From the NCBI GenBank assembly GCA_014183095.1, contig JACCPH010000011.1, positions 503,462 to 567,461 of the forward strand: DNA of 64,000 nt. The letters are read 5' to 3'. How positions within the stretch are numbered: position 1 is the first letter of the stretch; each line of letters begins with the position of its first letter. Below, in pieces: positions 1-13,000 of the stretch. This DNA is from Harringtonia aguacate. Its lineage: Eukaryota; Ascomycota; Sordariomycetes; Ophiostomatales; Ophiostomataceae. Under the pieces are notes generated by a model. That model was not told the origin of the DNA, did not search any database, and was given only the letters and a program-made list of their open reading frames with translations. The translations under genes were made by a program, and so were the position numbers.

Positions 1-2547
1 GCGTGCTTTCGGTTCGGTTGTCGTCGTGGCGAGGCCGAGATTCTTGTCCCAGAGTCCATGGTGAAAATTATTTGCCCCATAATGCGAAAAAAAAAAGTTT
101 ATCTTATCGATAGTGTGCGAGCAGCTCCACCGAGAGCTTTTGTATTGTGGCTGTTTTGTGGCTGTTTTCTGTTTTGGCTTGTTGTGTGGCTAATTGGACC
201 TCGCCACAGCAAATTTAAACCCAACCCGCGGCTTCCCAACAGCTCCTACTGCAGAAATACATACTGATGCACTTTCCTTCTTGCGTAAGATACGAGTATT
301 GCTCAAGCTTGTTGCACGGACCTATGTGGGAAAACCCAACGTGCCAATAAACCCTTCTCAAACCCCTTCTCCGTGGCGCCAGCTTAACTTGCCATGCTTC
401 CGTCTAGCAGTCCATCCGGGCGCAACGCAAGCGCTACGAATATGTAACCGCGACAGACCTTGCCAGGTCCCCCCCCCCCCGTCAGAGAGAGCTCTGCGAC
501 TTTTTCCACAGCAGCCGGCGCGGTCGCGACTGAAAGCTGTCAACCGTCCGCACGGCCACGCGTCCCTTAAAAAATTAAGAAAAGGACCAGACCCAATATA
601 GTACCGAGATCTGGAGCCGGTGGATAGCCTACCGTGTGTAGGGAGAACTCGGGCTCTGTGGCTTAATTTTGGCGTGGTCAACACCGGACGAAACTATTGA
701 AAGGGTAGGAATCCCAATACGAGTACGTACAAGGAGAGCCTGCAGTGGAACACAAACACACAAGAGGAAGGATGCATGACGACGACTTCCTTGTGCCGTT
801 GCCGCTCGCGGCAACGGAATGGGTGCCACCCACGAGAAAAACCACGAGAAAGAGCCATGCAACTGGAGCGAAGGGACCTGGCGGGAAATTGGATGGGCTG
901 TTGCCATTGTGACGGCGGGGGGGGGCCAGGCCCTCGCGACTGACCCGTCCTCTCTTCCCTGACGAGTCCCTGTCTGTGTGAGAGCTTTACCCGTAACAAT
1001 AACTATATCGGAGCGCGCTCTTAGCGCGGGTAGCCGTGATGAATTATGGGGAGAGGGAGCACACCCGAGGCGCCCCCATAAGCCATACGCCATTGAGATC
1101 CCCAAGACGATCCCTTTTGTCGGTCGCTTTCGTATTTTTTTGCAGGGGGCTTACTCAGTAGTCTGGACCTAAACCGCCCCGGCACGTACATATTTTGTAT
1201 TGCACAAAATATTTTATTCGTACTTTGTCCACGTACTCCCCCCTTCCCTCCCTCGCGCCCTTCTCTCGTCGCTGGAGAGTCTCCGGTGTGAATATTGCTT
1301 CGCGGCACTATCGGCCTGCTAGCGAACCGCCGTGGCAGCGCGCGCACTCGGCGGTGGGAGAGCTAATGTAGTGCAGCGTGTATTTGCATTTGTATTTGTA
1401 GAGGGAGGAGGTCAACGGTCAAGGAAGGTCAGAAGGGCTGCGCATCTGCTCTGTCGCATCTCGCCGCTGCTCCTTCTTCCATCTGCTCACCCGTCCCTGC
1501 ATCCGCGCAACCGCCCACCAGTGTCTCCTGTTCTCCCCTCATCCCGTCGCCCCAACTCCCACAAAAAACAGCAGTCACGGGTTCCCACTGCGTCTCTTGA
1601 CCTAGGCGCTCTGGGCCTAGCGCGTGCATGGAGTGCCAACCGCTAAACAGAATGTGGATCGGCACTGTGCCCTAGTCGCCCGAACATGGAGGTGGAGACT
1701 GCCCATGGTGCTGTTGGGTGCTGTTGGCCCTGTCGTGTGCATGCTTTTTCTTTTGCACCAGTAGCACATGCAGACCGCCACAGGGTCGCTGCAGGCACGT
1801 CAGTCCCCCATACTCCATGACCCTTCAGGCAGGTCCCCCCGTCTACAGTCTCCAATAGCGACACCTTCTTTATAGGCCTCCACACTAATGCAACAGACCC
1901 GGGCCGGCGTCTGTCTCGTGCCTCATCGTGCCCTTTGGATCGGATCCTCCCCCCCCCCGGTCCCCTCTCCCCTTTGCTTTTTGCTTCTTGTTGTTCTGGC
2001 ATGGGCCATGGGCCTCCAGGCCTGCTCCATACGTATTTGTACATACTGAGGCCGATCGCTTCCGTGCCTCTAAAAACGGAGCAGTTTCCCCCACCAACGG
2101 TCTGCATTCCTGGTCTGCTGCATTCCTGTCGGAGATTCAAAAAAGTCTTGCAAAAAGAAACGAAAAGAAACAAAACAGAGACACAACGGCTGCTCTTACA
2201 CGGGCACCCGGGGGGGCTTATAACATCAGGGGGGGATCCGTATCCGTCGACACGACCGCACGACCGCACGACCACTCAGGCCCCGCCAAGCAAGGACGTC
2301 GTCCCTTTCTCTTTGTCGTACTGGACGGAACTCACCGTCAGATGACGAGGTATCATATAGCATCCGGTTATTCGTTCCAACCACGTCCCCCTCGGAAGAG
2401 ATCAGTGCATTCAATCACACCCTCAATAAATATACGGCCAACTTTGGCCACCTGCAGCTGTTCATCCCCTTTACGCCCCCTTCCGCCCCCCTCTCTTTTT
2501 CTCCCTCCCCAAACTCTCCAAAAGTGCCCCCCTCAAAACAAAGAGAT
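1..2547. other. Left-edge intergenic stretch and upstream region of the first gene
   Basis: No coding region stands out here. The open frames are short, low in complexity, often lack ATG starts, and overlap in several frames without a recognisable domain. There is a run of 12 C at 469-480, the sequence CTTATCGATA at 103-112, and TACGAGTA at 291-298 and 718-725. The last 150 bases before the first gene are C/T-rich, as is common for fungal leaders. No tRNA was seen. Confidence 0.5.
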
Positions 2548-4197
2548 ATGCGATATTCTCAGAGCTTCACCAGCTCCATGGATGTCATCTCGGATCGACG
2601 GCCCTCGCGGCCGACGTCGTTCTCCCTCTATACGGCACCCGCGCCGGGGCCGGGGCCGGCACTCATTCTGCCCACGTCGGGACCTCGGCTGCGGCTGGTC
2701 AAGCCGGGCACCCACCAGAGAAGCAACCGCGCAAAGCCCGTCGACGCCAACGAGCTGTCGCGGCGGCTTCTCATCGTCTTGGCCCAGCAGAAGCACAACG
2801 AGAAGCTCGCCGAAGCGGCTGCCAACAAGGAGAACAGCAGCTTTGCCGACAGGAAGCTGGCAGCCATGAAGGTGCAGAGGCGCCTGAGCCTGTGGACCCA
2901 GCCCCAGACCACGACGGCAGACGTCGTCGTCGACCCGATGCCCAAGTCACCCACGACGGAGCCGCCACAAAAAGATGCTGCTGCTGCCACCGCCGTCCCC
3001 CTGTCGCCGACGAAGCCCGCCGAGCCTGCGCTGCCCACGGAACCGCCCCACAAGGTTCACACCTCACCGCGAACCCTGGCGTCGGCGGTGGCGGCCGCAA
3101 GCCGTCACGCTCACAAGGCGCACGAGAACCCGGGCCCCTTCCCCTCGCAGCCGTACGTGCCCCTTCGGGCAGCGCAGCAGTTTTCAGACACGACCGCTGT
3201 ACCCCTGCCAGTACCGGTGACCGCGCACAAGCACGTGAAGCCGGGCTCCAAGAAGCCGCTGCGTCGGCCACGAAGCTCAGTACAGCCCCTGTCTGGCGGG
3301 TTTGTCACAGAGCTCTCCGCGCCGCCCATGATGCCGTCCCATCCGCGGTCCGGGTCAGCGGTCGCCCCACCAAAGACAGCACCGGACAGCGCTGCCGCCC
3401 AGGCACAGACGCACGACGTCCCACTTCCAGAAGGCGGCGACGGCAGCCCGACGAACCCAGCTCGCCAGCACACGGCCACAGTCACGCCCCCGAGCTGCCC
3501 GTCCGGTGATGGCGCGGCTCTGTGCAGCAACCACAGCAACACTAGCAACACCAGCAGCGGCACAAGCACCAGCAGCGACAGCAACAACAAGCACGACGCC
3601 AAGCTGACGACCAGCGGCATGTCCGCCAAGAACGTCCGCGCCTCGCTCTCCTGCCCGTCCGAGCTGACGCTGACGGCGCGCGCGCACAAGAAGCTGTACC
3701 GCCTCACCTACCACCACCCTTCACGCCGCGCTGAGGCCGTCGAGGCTGACGAGTCCGACGAGCCTGCGGACCAGCTGCCGCCGCTGCTGCCGCCGCTGAG
3801 CCCGCGGAGCTTCGGCGAGCATGTGCGCGTCGACTGGTCCCAGAGCGACGAGACGGTCGTGGGCACAGATCCGGCCGCAGAAACGTCACCCATCACAGCA
3901 GCAGCGGTCGAGCCACCCGTGCCAGAAAAAGCACCACCACTTCCGCCCATGCCGGCGCTGGCCGCCCCGGCACCCGTGATCCCAGCCGTGCCCCGAGAGC
4001 GTCCGCGAGAGCGGCTGCGTCAGACAAAGTCTCTATGGGCCCTCCGGAGCCGGCTGAGCTTCTCGCGAGACAAGCACCCGCCTCCCCAGCCGCTCACGCT
4101 CGGCCACGGCTCTGCGGTCTCGTCGCCCTCGCCGCCTCTCGTCTCGCCCACCCTCAAGTCGCCCAAGAGCGGCATCCTTTCTCTATTCCGGCATTAA
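2548..4197 (+). CDS. Conserved fungal protein of unknown function, serine/proline-rich
   Basis: This is a single-exon gene of 549 aa. The open frame runs 24 bases further upstream only through a GTG codon, so I chose the first ATG (MRYSQSFTSS). Near the N-terminus is a basic stretch (RLRLVKPGTHQRSNRAKPVD), followed by a likely helical region (LSRRLLIVLAQQKHNEKLAE). A long disordered region rich in Pro, Ser, Thr and Ala follows. The basic C-terminus ends KSGILSLFRH. I see no catalytic motif, signal peptide or membrane segment. The N-terminal block resembles unannotated Sordariomycete proteins, from memory only. Codon use and frame length support a real gene, and the function is unknown. It is likely a regulatory or scaffold protein, which is inference. 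Confidence 0.8.
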   Translation: MRYSQSFTSSMDVISDRRPSRPTSFSLYTAPAPGPGPALILPTSGPRLRLVKPGTHQRSNRAKPVDANELSRRLLIVLAQQKHNEKLAEAAANKENSSFADRKLAAMKVQRRLSLWTQPQTTTADVVVDPMPKSPTTEPPQKDAAAATAVPLSPTKPAEPALPTEPPHKVHTSPRTLASAVAAASRHAHKAHENPGPFPSQPYVPLRAAQQFSDTTAVPLPVPVTAHKHVKPGSKKPLRRPRSSVQPLSGGFVTELSAPPMMPSHPRSGSAVAPPKTAPDSAAAQAQTHDVPLPEGGDGSPTNPARQHTATVTPPSCPSGDGAALCSNHSNTSNTSSGTSTSSDSNNKHDAKLTTSGMSAKNVRASLSCPSELTLTARAHKKLYRLTYHHPSRRAEAVEADESDEPADQLPPLLPPLSPRSFGEHVRVDWSQSDETVVGTDPAAETSPITAAAVEPPVPEKAPPLPPMPALAAPAPVIPAVPRERPRERLRQTKSLWALRSRLSFSRDKHPPPQPLTLGHGSAVSSPSPPLVSPTLKSPKSGILSLFRH

Positions 4198-4578
4198 TTA
4201 GCATTTTTTTTCTTGGCATGAGCATCACGAGAGCGTTCTTTTCCCCCCCTTTTTTGTTCACCCTCTTTGTCTTTTTCTCTCCCCCCCCTTTTTTTTTCCT
4301 TTGTCATTGGTCTCTTCGGAGCAGATCCCCCCCTGACCCTTTCTCAAAGGGCGGCAGGTAGCAGCAACTGTATGAATTAATGAAATGCATACCTCTAATT
4401 CGTAATTTTTATTTTTATTCTTTTTTCTTGGTTCCCATTACTTTGGTCGCCGTGATCGTGCACTCGTGTTCTCGTGTTCTCATCTGCCTGCGTACATGGC
4501 ATGCCGTAAATGTCCAGACCTTATGTTTTATATGTTATCGTTTTGGGGGTCGGCTTTGCCTTTTTTTTTTTCTTCCAC
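4198..4578. other. Convergent 3' spacer
   Basis: This short spacer lies between the ends of two convergent genes. It is T- and C-rich with several T runs, which fits 3' UTRs and polyadenylation signals on both strands. I see no gene in it. Confidence 0.5.
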
Positions 4579-5648
4579 TCATTGCCGACCTTCGGCTTCC
4601 AGGAGTTGTCGGATCAGCTCGACGTCGCTTTTCACGACTTCCTGGCGTACCAGCATGGTAGCATCCACGCCGTTGTCGGCCTCGGCCTCGGCCTCGTTGT
4701 GTGCCGCCTGTCTGGACAGCAGGTAGATTACCAGCTCGCAGTACTCGCGCACACCATCGCCGTCCTCGCCCGGATCCGTGCGGGCGAGCCGCAGCGCTTT
4801 CTGGCCCTGCCGCAGGCCCATCTCTCGCGTCCAGGTCTGAGGGTGGCGCTGCTGCTGCTGCTGCTGCTGCGGAAAGCCGTTAAACCCGCCACGGCCGCCC
4901 CCTCGGCCGCGCCATCCGCCCCGACCGCCGCGGCCACCGCCCCGACCACCGCGGCCACCCCGGTCGTAGGCCGACGGCGCCCAGGGAAACCGCGCATCGG
5001 CCTTGTTCTCGCCGTTGTCTTGGGGGGGCAAGGTGGCCTCGTAAATGGACCGGAGACGTGTCCGCAGGTTGGGGTACTTGGCAAAGAGGCGCGCGAGGTC
5101 CGCAGAGTCGTCGAGCACGCTAAACGGGTTGGCACTGCTCCCCTTTTCGCCGGTCTTGTCACTGGTCGTCGGCGCCGGTTCCGGAACAGCGGCCGCCTGC
5201 GCTGCCGGTGCGGCCTCGGTTGGCGGCGGGGGAGGATGGTTCTCGCGATGTGTTTTCGAGCACGCCACCGAACAGCTGTCCTCGTCGTCAGCCATCATGA
5301 ACAAGATGGGAAAAAAAAAAGAAAAAATTCAGGATCGGTGCGTCAAGACGTAGCGTACTAGGCAAGCGTACAGCGAGGGCACTTGTATTTGCCTGCTTCC
5401 TTGTGGCAGACACCACACAGCGTGCGGCGTTTGGCAGAGGGCTTGGGCGACTCCTCTCCTGCCGTGTCGGATGACTGCACAGCCGTGTCGTCTCCCTCGA
5501 CCTCCTTCTCGGGCGAGGCCGTCATCTGACGCTTTCCGTTTGTTGTATGAACAGCATCCCCATCAGCATCGGATTTAGCAGACGACGACTTGTCTTGGGC
5601 ATCTCGGGCATCGTTCACGTTGTCTGGGTGTTCCGCCGGTGCCGTCAT
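4579..5648 (-). CDS. HIT-type zinc-finger protein with RGG box
   Basis: Two exons on the minus strand, 5648..5359 and 5275..4579, give 328 aa. The 83-bp intron (GTACGC...GACAG) splits a Tyr codon inside the zinc finger, and splicing restores the full motif: C78-x2-C81, C90-x2-C93, C98-x3-C102, H106-x3-H110. Downstream, FAKYPNLRTRLRSIYEATLP matches the helix that follows the finger in ZNHIT3/Hit1 proteins, which act in box C/D snoRNP assembly. A Gly/Arg-rich RGG segment and a run of seven Gln follow, suggesting RNA binding. The C-terminus is acidic and helical. The N-terminal 70 residues look disordered. The gene is divergent to nfu1 across a 757-bp spacer. The zinc-finger family is certain; Hit1-like orthology is probable only. 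Confidence 0.87.
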
Positions 5649-6405
5649 GGCGTCGCTGGAAATAACCTCTGGTAGGCAGGAGGATGGGCATGCGCTGTTT
5701 TTCTCATTTGCTCACAGACTGCTGTCAGCCTGATTGAATCTCCGATTAACCGGGTCTCCTGAGCACACAAGAGCTTGGTGAAACTCGTAAAAAAAAAATG
5801 CTGACATAAGAATTTGAACGGGATTTTTCTTATCGATTAGCATCTCTGCATGACGCAAATCGGTCAACACGGATTTCCCCAGAAAACCAGTTTCGACAAG
5901 ATATCTTGCCCCAATGTGACCTTGCACAAGACACAATAGCCGTGGGTTTCCTCTCTGTAGCTCAATATGTGCTGTCTGCAGAGCGAAGACGTGCAATGGC
6001 TCCATTGTACCACTACGAAGGCCGCTATGCTCCTGTCTCTGCATCTCCAGGCATTCTCGACCCGCTTGAACTCTGTCCGCTATGGGGAAAGGAGGCACAT
6101 CGAGCAGACTTGCGCTTGTCCGGATGGTTCTGGACCAATGAAGCACGCACTATTTCCAGCCGTCTGGTCTCTTGTGCATAGCTTGTCGGTGTGAACGGCT
6201 CATCATAGGCTCCACTTTTGCAGGCCGCCAATCACGGTACTGCCAAAACGAGCTGCAAAAGGCAGATTTTTGTCAGCAGCGAAGACCGGGGCGGTAAATC
6301 TCGGTCCTTTTTGACCATGGACTTTTCTAGATTTCTAGGCTCTTCTCCCGTAAACTTTTCACCCACGACATCCGCCGCCACGTCCGAACGGTACTTTTGT
6401 CTTGG
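5649..6405. promoter_or_regulatory. Shared upstream region of the HIT-finger and nfu1 genes
   Basis: This spacer separates two divergent start codons and must carry both promoters. CTTATCGATTAG at 5829-5840, preceded by a T run, is a GATA-type sequence (CTTATC) and partly matches the palindrome upstream of rix7. An open frame at 5712-6146 (minus) has no recognisable domain and was not called. Confidence 0.5.
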
Positions 6406-7526
6406 ATGCTCGCGCCCATCATGTCCAAGGCCAGCATTTCCCGCATAACCGCGGCGTCGGCCGCTGCCTCTGCCTCCATCACAGCATCCGTGCCTCGGCC
6501 AGCGCTTTGCCGTCACGTGCATCGAGTCACATATGCCGCCCTGCCCACAACACCTACCACGACAGCATCATCTGCACCGGCCGCGACGCGGCGCGCCTAC
6601 CATGCCTCCTCTTCCGCCGTGACTCCGAGAGTACGGCCACGGCTGGCACAGCTCAGCAGCAGCAGCAGCGGCCCCGCGCGCCAGCCGTGGTGGGCGCTGG
6701 CCGGCCGCGGCCGCCGGACCATCTTTATCCAGACGGAGAACACGCCGAACCCAGACGCACTCAAATTTATGCCCAACCACCAGGTGCTGCCGGCCGAGAT
6801 CTCGGCGCCGTTCATCGAGTATCTCAACCCACGCGCCACCATTGCGCCGCCCTACCCATCGCCGCTGGCCGCGCAGCTGATGAACGTCGACGGCGTGACG
6901 TCTGTGTTCTACGGCAGCGACTTTATCACAATCAGCAAGGCTCCGGACGCCAACTGGGCACACATCCGGCCAGAGGTGTTTGCGCTGATCACCGAGGCCA
7001 TCACGTCGGGGCAGGTGATTGTGCGGCCCGTGGAAGGCCACCCGGCCGAGACGACGTCTGCCGATGCCGCCGCCGCCGCCGCCGCCGCGGAAGACACGCT
7101 GCAGTACGATGAGAACGACAGCGAAGTAGTGGGCATGATCAAAGAGCTGTTGGAGACGCGGATCCGACCGGCCATCCAGGAGGACGGCGGCGACATTGAG
7201 TTCCGCGGGTTCGAGGACGGACAGGTACTGCTGAAGCTGCGGGGCGCCTGTCGGACGTGCGACTCGAGCACGGTGACACTCAAGAACGGCATCGAGAGCA
7301 TGCTCATGCACTATGTAAGCCTCTTCCCCTCCTGTACTGTCTCCAACTCATACGCTAACCAACATCTCAGATCGAAGAAGTGCAGGGCGTGACCCAGGTG
7401 CTCGACCAGGAGGAAGAGGTGGCCCTCAAGGAGTTTGCCAAGTTCGAGGAGAAGCTGCGGCACCAAAAGGATCACGTTCTCCCGTCGACCGTGGGCAAGG
7501 GCACATTGGACACGGTGGCCGGCTAA
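6406..7526 (+). CDS. nfu1: NifU-like Fe-S cluster scaffold, mitochondrial
   Basis: Two exons, 6406..7314 and 7371..7526, encode 354 aa. The 56-bp intron is GTAAGC...CTCAG with a GCTAAC branch site. The N-terminus is rich in Ala, Ser and Arg with almost no acidic residues, as in a mitochondrial presequence. The Nfu N-terminal domain begins near residue 105 (FIQTENTPNPDALKFMPN). After an Ala-run linker comes the NifU C-terminal domain (IRPAIQEDGGDIEFRGFEDG) with the Fe-S ligand motif C282-R-T-C285. Nfu1 proteins receive and pass on 4Fe-4S clusters to enzymes such as lipoate synthase and complex II. A second in-frame ATG at 6421 is an alternative start. The nine-alanine run is a local expansion outside both domains. 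Confidence 0.95.
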
Positions 7527-10500
7527 GATCAGCGGGAGAGGGGGGGGGGAGGGGGGTGCCAGTCCCTGCGGTATGACATCTTCTACGCCCCGAAAAAACA
7601 AGAACGGAAAAAAAAAAACTGGGAACACAAAAAGGAACGCAATAAGCAGAACAAGATTGGGGGAGAGGGGGGGCGGCAGACAGGGTCATGGGTTGCATCT
7701 GGGGGTTTTCTCTATTGAGGTGGGAGGTGGCGTTGGATGCAATACCCAATTTCTCACATAGGGCAGCTTTTGTTTTTTTTTCACCCTCTCTTCTGTTACC
7801 GTGGTTGTCGTGGCCGGGCTCCACATCATACGAACGAAGCAGACGACTGTTTTCGTGGCGCCGTTGCACAGCAGAAGGGACAATGTCTGAGATCAGGAGA
7901 TCGTCTCCGCGCTCCTCCCTGCCACCGCTGCTGTCTCTGCCACCGCCGCGACCAGCAGACTCCTCTTTCGCCAGCAGCTGGCATGGGCGGCTTGAGCGCT
8001 GTCGAATCATGGAGAGGCGGCTACTTGCGGTCGCATGACCGCGGGTTGGAGACACGAGACGGCTCTCCCTGGCAAGGGGACGATAATGGGGGGGGAAGGA
8101 AAGGTCCAGACCTCCAGTCCTCCAGTCCTCCCTATCAGGATAAATCAAAGTGGCCGCAGGACGTGGCAGGTTGACATTGCCAACACTCTAGCGACCCTGC
8201 TACCGGGAATTAGAGCTTTAGCAGACGAGCCTGTTTGGGGGCGGGTCTGGCCCGCACTGCCAACAGGTCAAAAAGCAGGTAAAAGGTCCCTACTACCACT
8301 GTACGACTATGTGTGTATCTCGCACACCAAAATGCAGGAGGATGCGTACGTAGGAAGTGGCACAGCTGTGGCGTATGCCGGCGACTTGCAAATGTACATA
8401 TACATAGTATTACAGTGTCTTTTGTTATAGATGCATCCGTGCGACTAGGGAGGCAAGGTTTCGCTCCCGCAATCGAGAGCGGATAACAAGGTAGAGCCGG
8501 TACGCGAAGAGGTAATATCCTATACAAGAACTGTGGTGGGTGGGTGTTGCTGTTGGGGAGGAAATTCTGCAAATCTGGGGTACGTTAGTGGGTGCTTGTT
8601 AGGTCAGGGTGGTGGCGGTGGGTGGGTGTGGTGGGTGGTGGGTGGTGGATGGCGGCTGCCGAGACTGGCGCCCTTGCAACCCCTCATTTTGCGGGCAGGC
8701 CGTGCGAATGCTGCCAGGCGCCAGCCATTGTACTCTCTCACAGGCCGTCGAGTCTGGTTTCGCGCATGCGCGCCGTGCTTGTGCCGTATCGCCATTGTGC
8801 TCGTATTACGCGTATATTGCGTCTGCGAGAGTTTCCGAGAACACGCGCCACTGTTGACCGCATCCTGGACAGTTCGGACTCTGGTTCGTCTGGAGAAGCC
8901 TGGGCATGTGGCGGAGCCCATATGCGGGTGCTCCTCTAGCCAGAGATGTACCATAGCAGAGCCGGAGATATAATAGGTAATAGTCAGATATGTACAAGCA
9001 GGGCCGCCGCCTGCAAGACAGCTGTGCATAGAACAAGGTCAGAGATACCGTCAGACTGACGGAGCCGGTCCACTAACGCTTGGACATAATTCATCGTCTT
9101 AAGCCGCTCTAGCCATCTCGCGATCTGCTCCAGTCTCGTCTATTTCGGATTTCCAATACAAAAGTGTGCCGTGTCGAGCCAGCGTCTGCTGCCGTCGTGC
9201 CAGCGTGCCCGCCCTAGTGCGCCCACTATTACCACTTAACCCCAGGCCGCATGGCCCCGTGATGTGCTCTCCTGCATGGACGCTGCCATGCCGAGCCCAC
9301 ACACCATTCCACCAGCCCCGCCACCTGACGTGCTTTGAGTGGATGTTCTGGTCCCCAACGGCAAGCCGTGCAGTTTCAAGCGTCGCGGGCCACATGCACG
9401 CTGGACTATGCGGCGCTCGTTCTGGCAGTCATACCGACGGCTTTTTGTGATGAGTCTGCTTTTGATATGTCTTCTGGTACTCACAATCCGGGGAACCGTC
9501 CCCTCCTCCTGAGACGGGGGGTGAGCATTGTTTTTTTGCTAGCCGTGCCCGGTCAACCGTGTGCAGTCGTCCTGTGGTCATGCTGTGCCACAGCTAAGAT
9601 ACATGCTGTCTTACGCTGGCCGAGGCGTCGGCTGCAACACATGCATGGCCTCTCCATCACAAGGAGACGAGGGAAGGGGGCTTGGGCGAGGGGGGGGGGA
9701 AACTAGAAGACTGTTGGGAGAGAAGACTGGATGACTGTTGGAACGACTCCCTGCCTCCGTGTCGCTCCCATTGACATGCTCGGATTTGTGCAAGATCGTC
9801 GTAGCTGTTGCCCCCTTCCCCCCCTCTCCACTTCCCACTGTCTTAGAAAGGGGCATGCGCTCGTATTCATCAACCCGTTCAACGGAAGGTGGCGGCATAC
9901 TTTGTACTTGGCACCGAGGCCATAAATGGGACAGAATAAAGTACCCCTGAATGGCAGACCAGCCCACTTTGGCAGGTAGCTGCACCTCTGCACCTCGACT
10001 GACTGGCCGGGCTCCAGACTGACCCGCCGGCTCCCCTATTCCTCTCTCAATCTCTCTTTCCCGCAATTTCGCCCAAGCCTTACGTACTGACGAATAGCGA
10101 TCCCCACCACCCCCCCTGCAGGTCACATCCTGTGGCCGATCTGGGTCGACGAGCCAGAATGGCAGAATATCGTTGTCATCGTATTACCATGAATTGTCTG
10201 TAGCCACTTGTGCACGTACGAGGTGGCCAGAAATGCAAGTCGCGGAGCCAACTCAACTGACAAGCCCGTGGAGCTGCCCGTACCGCACTACCAGCAACCA
10301 GAAGTGCGGGCAGGCAGCCCGACAGCACGCACGCGCACGCACGAGCATACGAGACCACTCCCCTCCCCCCCCCCCCCCCCTCCAGATCATACGCGCCGCT
10401 GCGGAGTGGCAGCCACCCTCCACAACCCTCCCCCTTCCCCCCTTTGAAGCCACCCAGATGCCGCGGACGAGTCACAGCCGGCCAAGCTTGCTTCCCTCCT

Positions 10501-13000
10501 TGGGAGGGGGGGGAGTCTCGTGCCCGGGATCCTGCAGTGGCGCTTTTGCAGGCAACGGCAATGGCGTTGACGAAACGTACGAGTCTGGCGAGGACGTGTG
10601 GTTGGGGTGTTGCGCTCGTGCCAGAACTCGAGCCCTAAAAACCCGCCACCAAGGACGCTATTTTCTCCGCAGTTGAGAGACCGCTGACACTAGGGGTCTA
10701 GGACCCTGCTAACGAGACCTCCAGACTGACGCCTCTCTCTGGAGACATGGAGAACAAAATGGGGTGGGGCGGTGACGCTAACACCGAGGGCGTTCGTCCT
10801 CTGCCTCGTCCTGGTTCCCCGTCCACCCCTAAATAAAAATGCACACCAGCCACTTAGGCTCACCGTTCCCCCGCTTTCCGCTACAACCATTTTTCTTTTT
10901 TTTTTTTATTCTTTTACCCTTTTTTTCGTCTCTCTCGTCACTTTTGTCACTTTTCTGCTGCGTTCTCTGCATTCTCGAAGAGCGCTAAGAGCAGCAGTGC
11001 ATCTACAAATATTGATTGACGCTCAAGCGCTGGGACCTGCCCACCTGGCCGCCCCTCCCATCCCCCTCCCCCCCCCAGCACTCCTGCCCACGCTCACGCT
11101 ACTTGTAAAATAAATAAAATAAAACCCGCCAGAGCACCAGGAGAGCGCCAGGACGCCCAGCACGGCTCACTCCATCGCTGCCCACCACAGACACACCACT
11201 CCGGCCGCTGCTGCTGCCACCACGTACCTTTCTCCGCCTTCCCTTCTCCTCTTTCCAAGCGCAACAGGAAATCCAATCCCAGAAGCTCTCGCTCTGTGGT
11301 TTCTCGTCTCTCGCCTGTCCCTTCTCTTTGCCTTTCCCTCCTTTCGCTTCTCTCTCTCTTCCCCTTCCTTTCTCTTCCCCCTTCCCCCCCTCTCTCTCTC
11401 CCTACCCCTTCTCTCTTCCCCCTCTCATCTATTGTTCCGTCCCCCCTCTCTTTTTCTTCCCTCTTCTCTCCCTTCCTCCTTGTCGCATTTTCGGACTCCC
11501 TGTGTTCGCTTTCCCCGATTCCACATTCCCGGTCGTCTCGTCTCTCGTCGCTTGTCTTTCCCGTGCGCGTGCGATCAGATCATAGGGGGGGCTGGATAAT
11601 GGACCGCGTATGAGTCCCTGTCACTTGTCGCACTCTGGAACCTCGAGAGACATCGGAGAAAAGACCACAAATAGGCCTTGGCACCCGTCGGCTTGCACCC
11701 AGCGGCTGAGTGTTTCTGCGCCTTACAGACAAGACTGTGGATAGTCAGCACCAGTACCAACAGCCAGCAAAACCCGCCGACCGGCAGTCAGAGAGCCCAC
11801 AAGCCAGCGCCAGCAGCAGCATCAACAGACAGCAGCAGAAAGGGTATTTTGTGACAAGCCGCCACTCGCCCCGTCTCGTGCCAGCCGACACCCGGTTCCG
11901 TCATTTTAGACCTGACGATATCCTTACTCGTACTGGGTACACTGGGTCCCTTGCATTCCTTATATTCTTCTGCCTAGCAGCCGTTGCGCAGTCCGTCGCA
12001 CACGTCCTGCAACCAATATCGCACCCACCTTGGCACGCTTCCTCACCATCTCGTCGTCCCTGCTCGATGCGCCTCAGTTCTCGACATCAATTCTTAGAGC
12101 AGACCTGTTCCCTCGCACTCTGCTCTATTCTGCCAGGTGAGCGGGCCGTCTCTTCATTTTTCATCTGGTACTACTCTGTCGCTACTCCCTCGCCTCTACT
12201 GGTCTCGGCTTGCCTTCTCGCCTCTCCTCGTTCCACTCTGCTGTCGCCGCAATCATTGTCACCCTCTCTCTCTTCCCTGTTCCCTCCCCTCCCCCCTTCT
12301 CCCCCCCCATTCTCCCCCCCCATATTCCACATCTCCAGACACGCCTCTTTTCATGCTTTGTCAAGCACTCCTTTTCTCTCGTCCCCCCCGCTGTCTGTCG
12401 CGCCAATGGCTTTTTAGTGACCTCACCGCTGAATGGCTGGCTGTATTCGCGAGGCACATGACCTGACCCCTCTATAAGCTCCTTCTTTTCTTGCTATTGT
12501 TCCCTGCCAGAAAACATATAAGGCCACAATGTGCGTCACGAGGCTAACCAATGACATGCAGGTCGCCTCGAGTCGCCACCCACCCGACAATTTTCTTTGT
12601 CTTTTCTGGTCCCCTGTCTTTCCGCCGTCCCTGCTCTTCGCTTGCTGTAAAATTCACATTATACCCTACCTCCACTTTACATCTTCACCACCGCCCACCC
12701 AAGCCAGCACCGCCCATATTTGTCGCTGCTGGATTGGCACACGCACCAAAAAAAGCCCCCTTTCGTTATCGTTGACCGGAAAAGAAACGGGGACTGTCAA
12801 GGCGCGGGAACACCGAAGAGACGGCGTTCCAGGTATAATACATTTGCTCGTACCACTCCCAGCACGGGCCGCGGTCTACTGCCGTCAAGCCCAAGCCCAA
12901 GCCCTCGCTTCCCACCGCTTCCACCCTCCCAGAACGGGCTTGTGGATGTGGTGACGACACCCTATCTTCCTGTCCGAGGTCCTTTTTGGTCACGCGGACA
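7527..13000. other. Long non-coding spacer and pyrimidine-rich leader before psp1-like gene
   Basis: About 5.5 kb without a convincing gene. Open frames here are short, overlapping and low in complexity; none shows a domain or plausible spliced partners. A 16-C run lies at 10365-10380. From about 10890 to 12700 the plus strand is strongly C/T-rich (for example 11300-11520), which fits a long 5' leader or promoter-proximal region of the PSP1-domain gene. TACTCGTA occurs at 11925-11932. A 5' UTR intron is possible but cannot be placed. Confidence 0.5.

Noticed and set aside
1928..2869. 313-aa open frame overlapping the first gene
   Set aside because: It overlaps the better-supported 549-aa frame, and its product is Arg/Ser/Pro noise from the wrong frame.
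5712..6146. 144-aa open frame in the HIT/nfu1 spacer
   Set aside because: No domain was found, and it fills the only promoter space of two divergent genes.
11710..12417. 235-aa open frame upstream of the PSP1-like gene
   Set aside because: The C-terminal half is a C/T-rich tract read as Ser, Pro, Leu and Phe, more likely a leader of the downstream gene.
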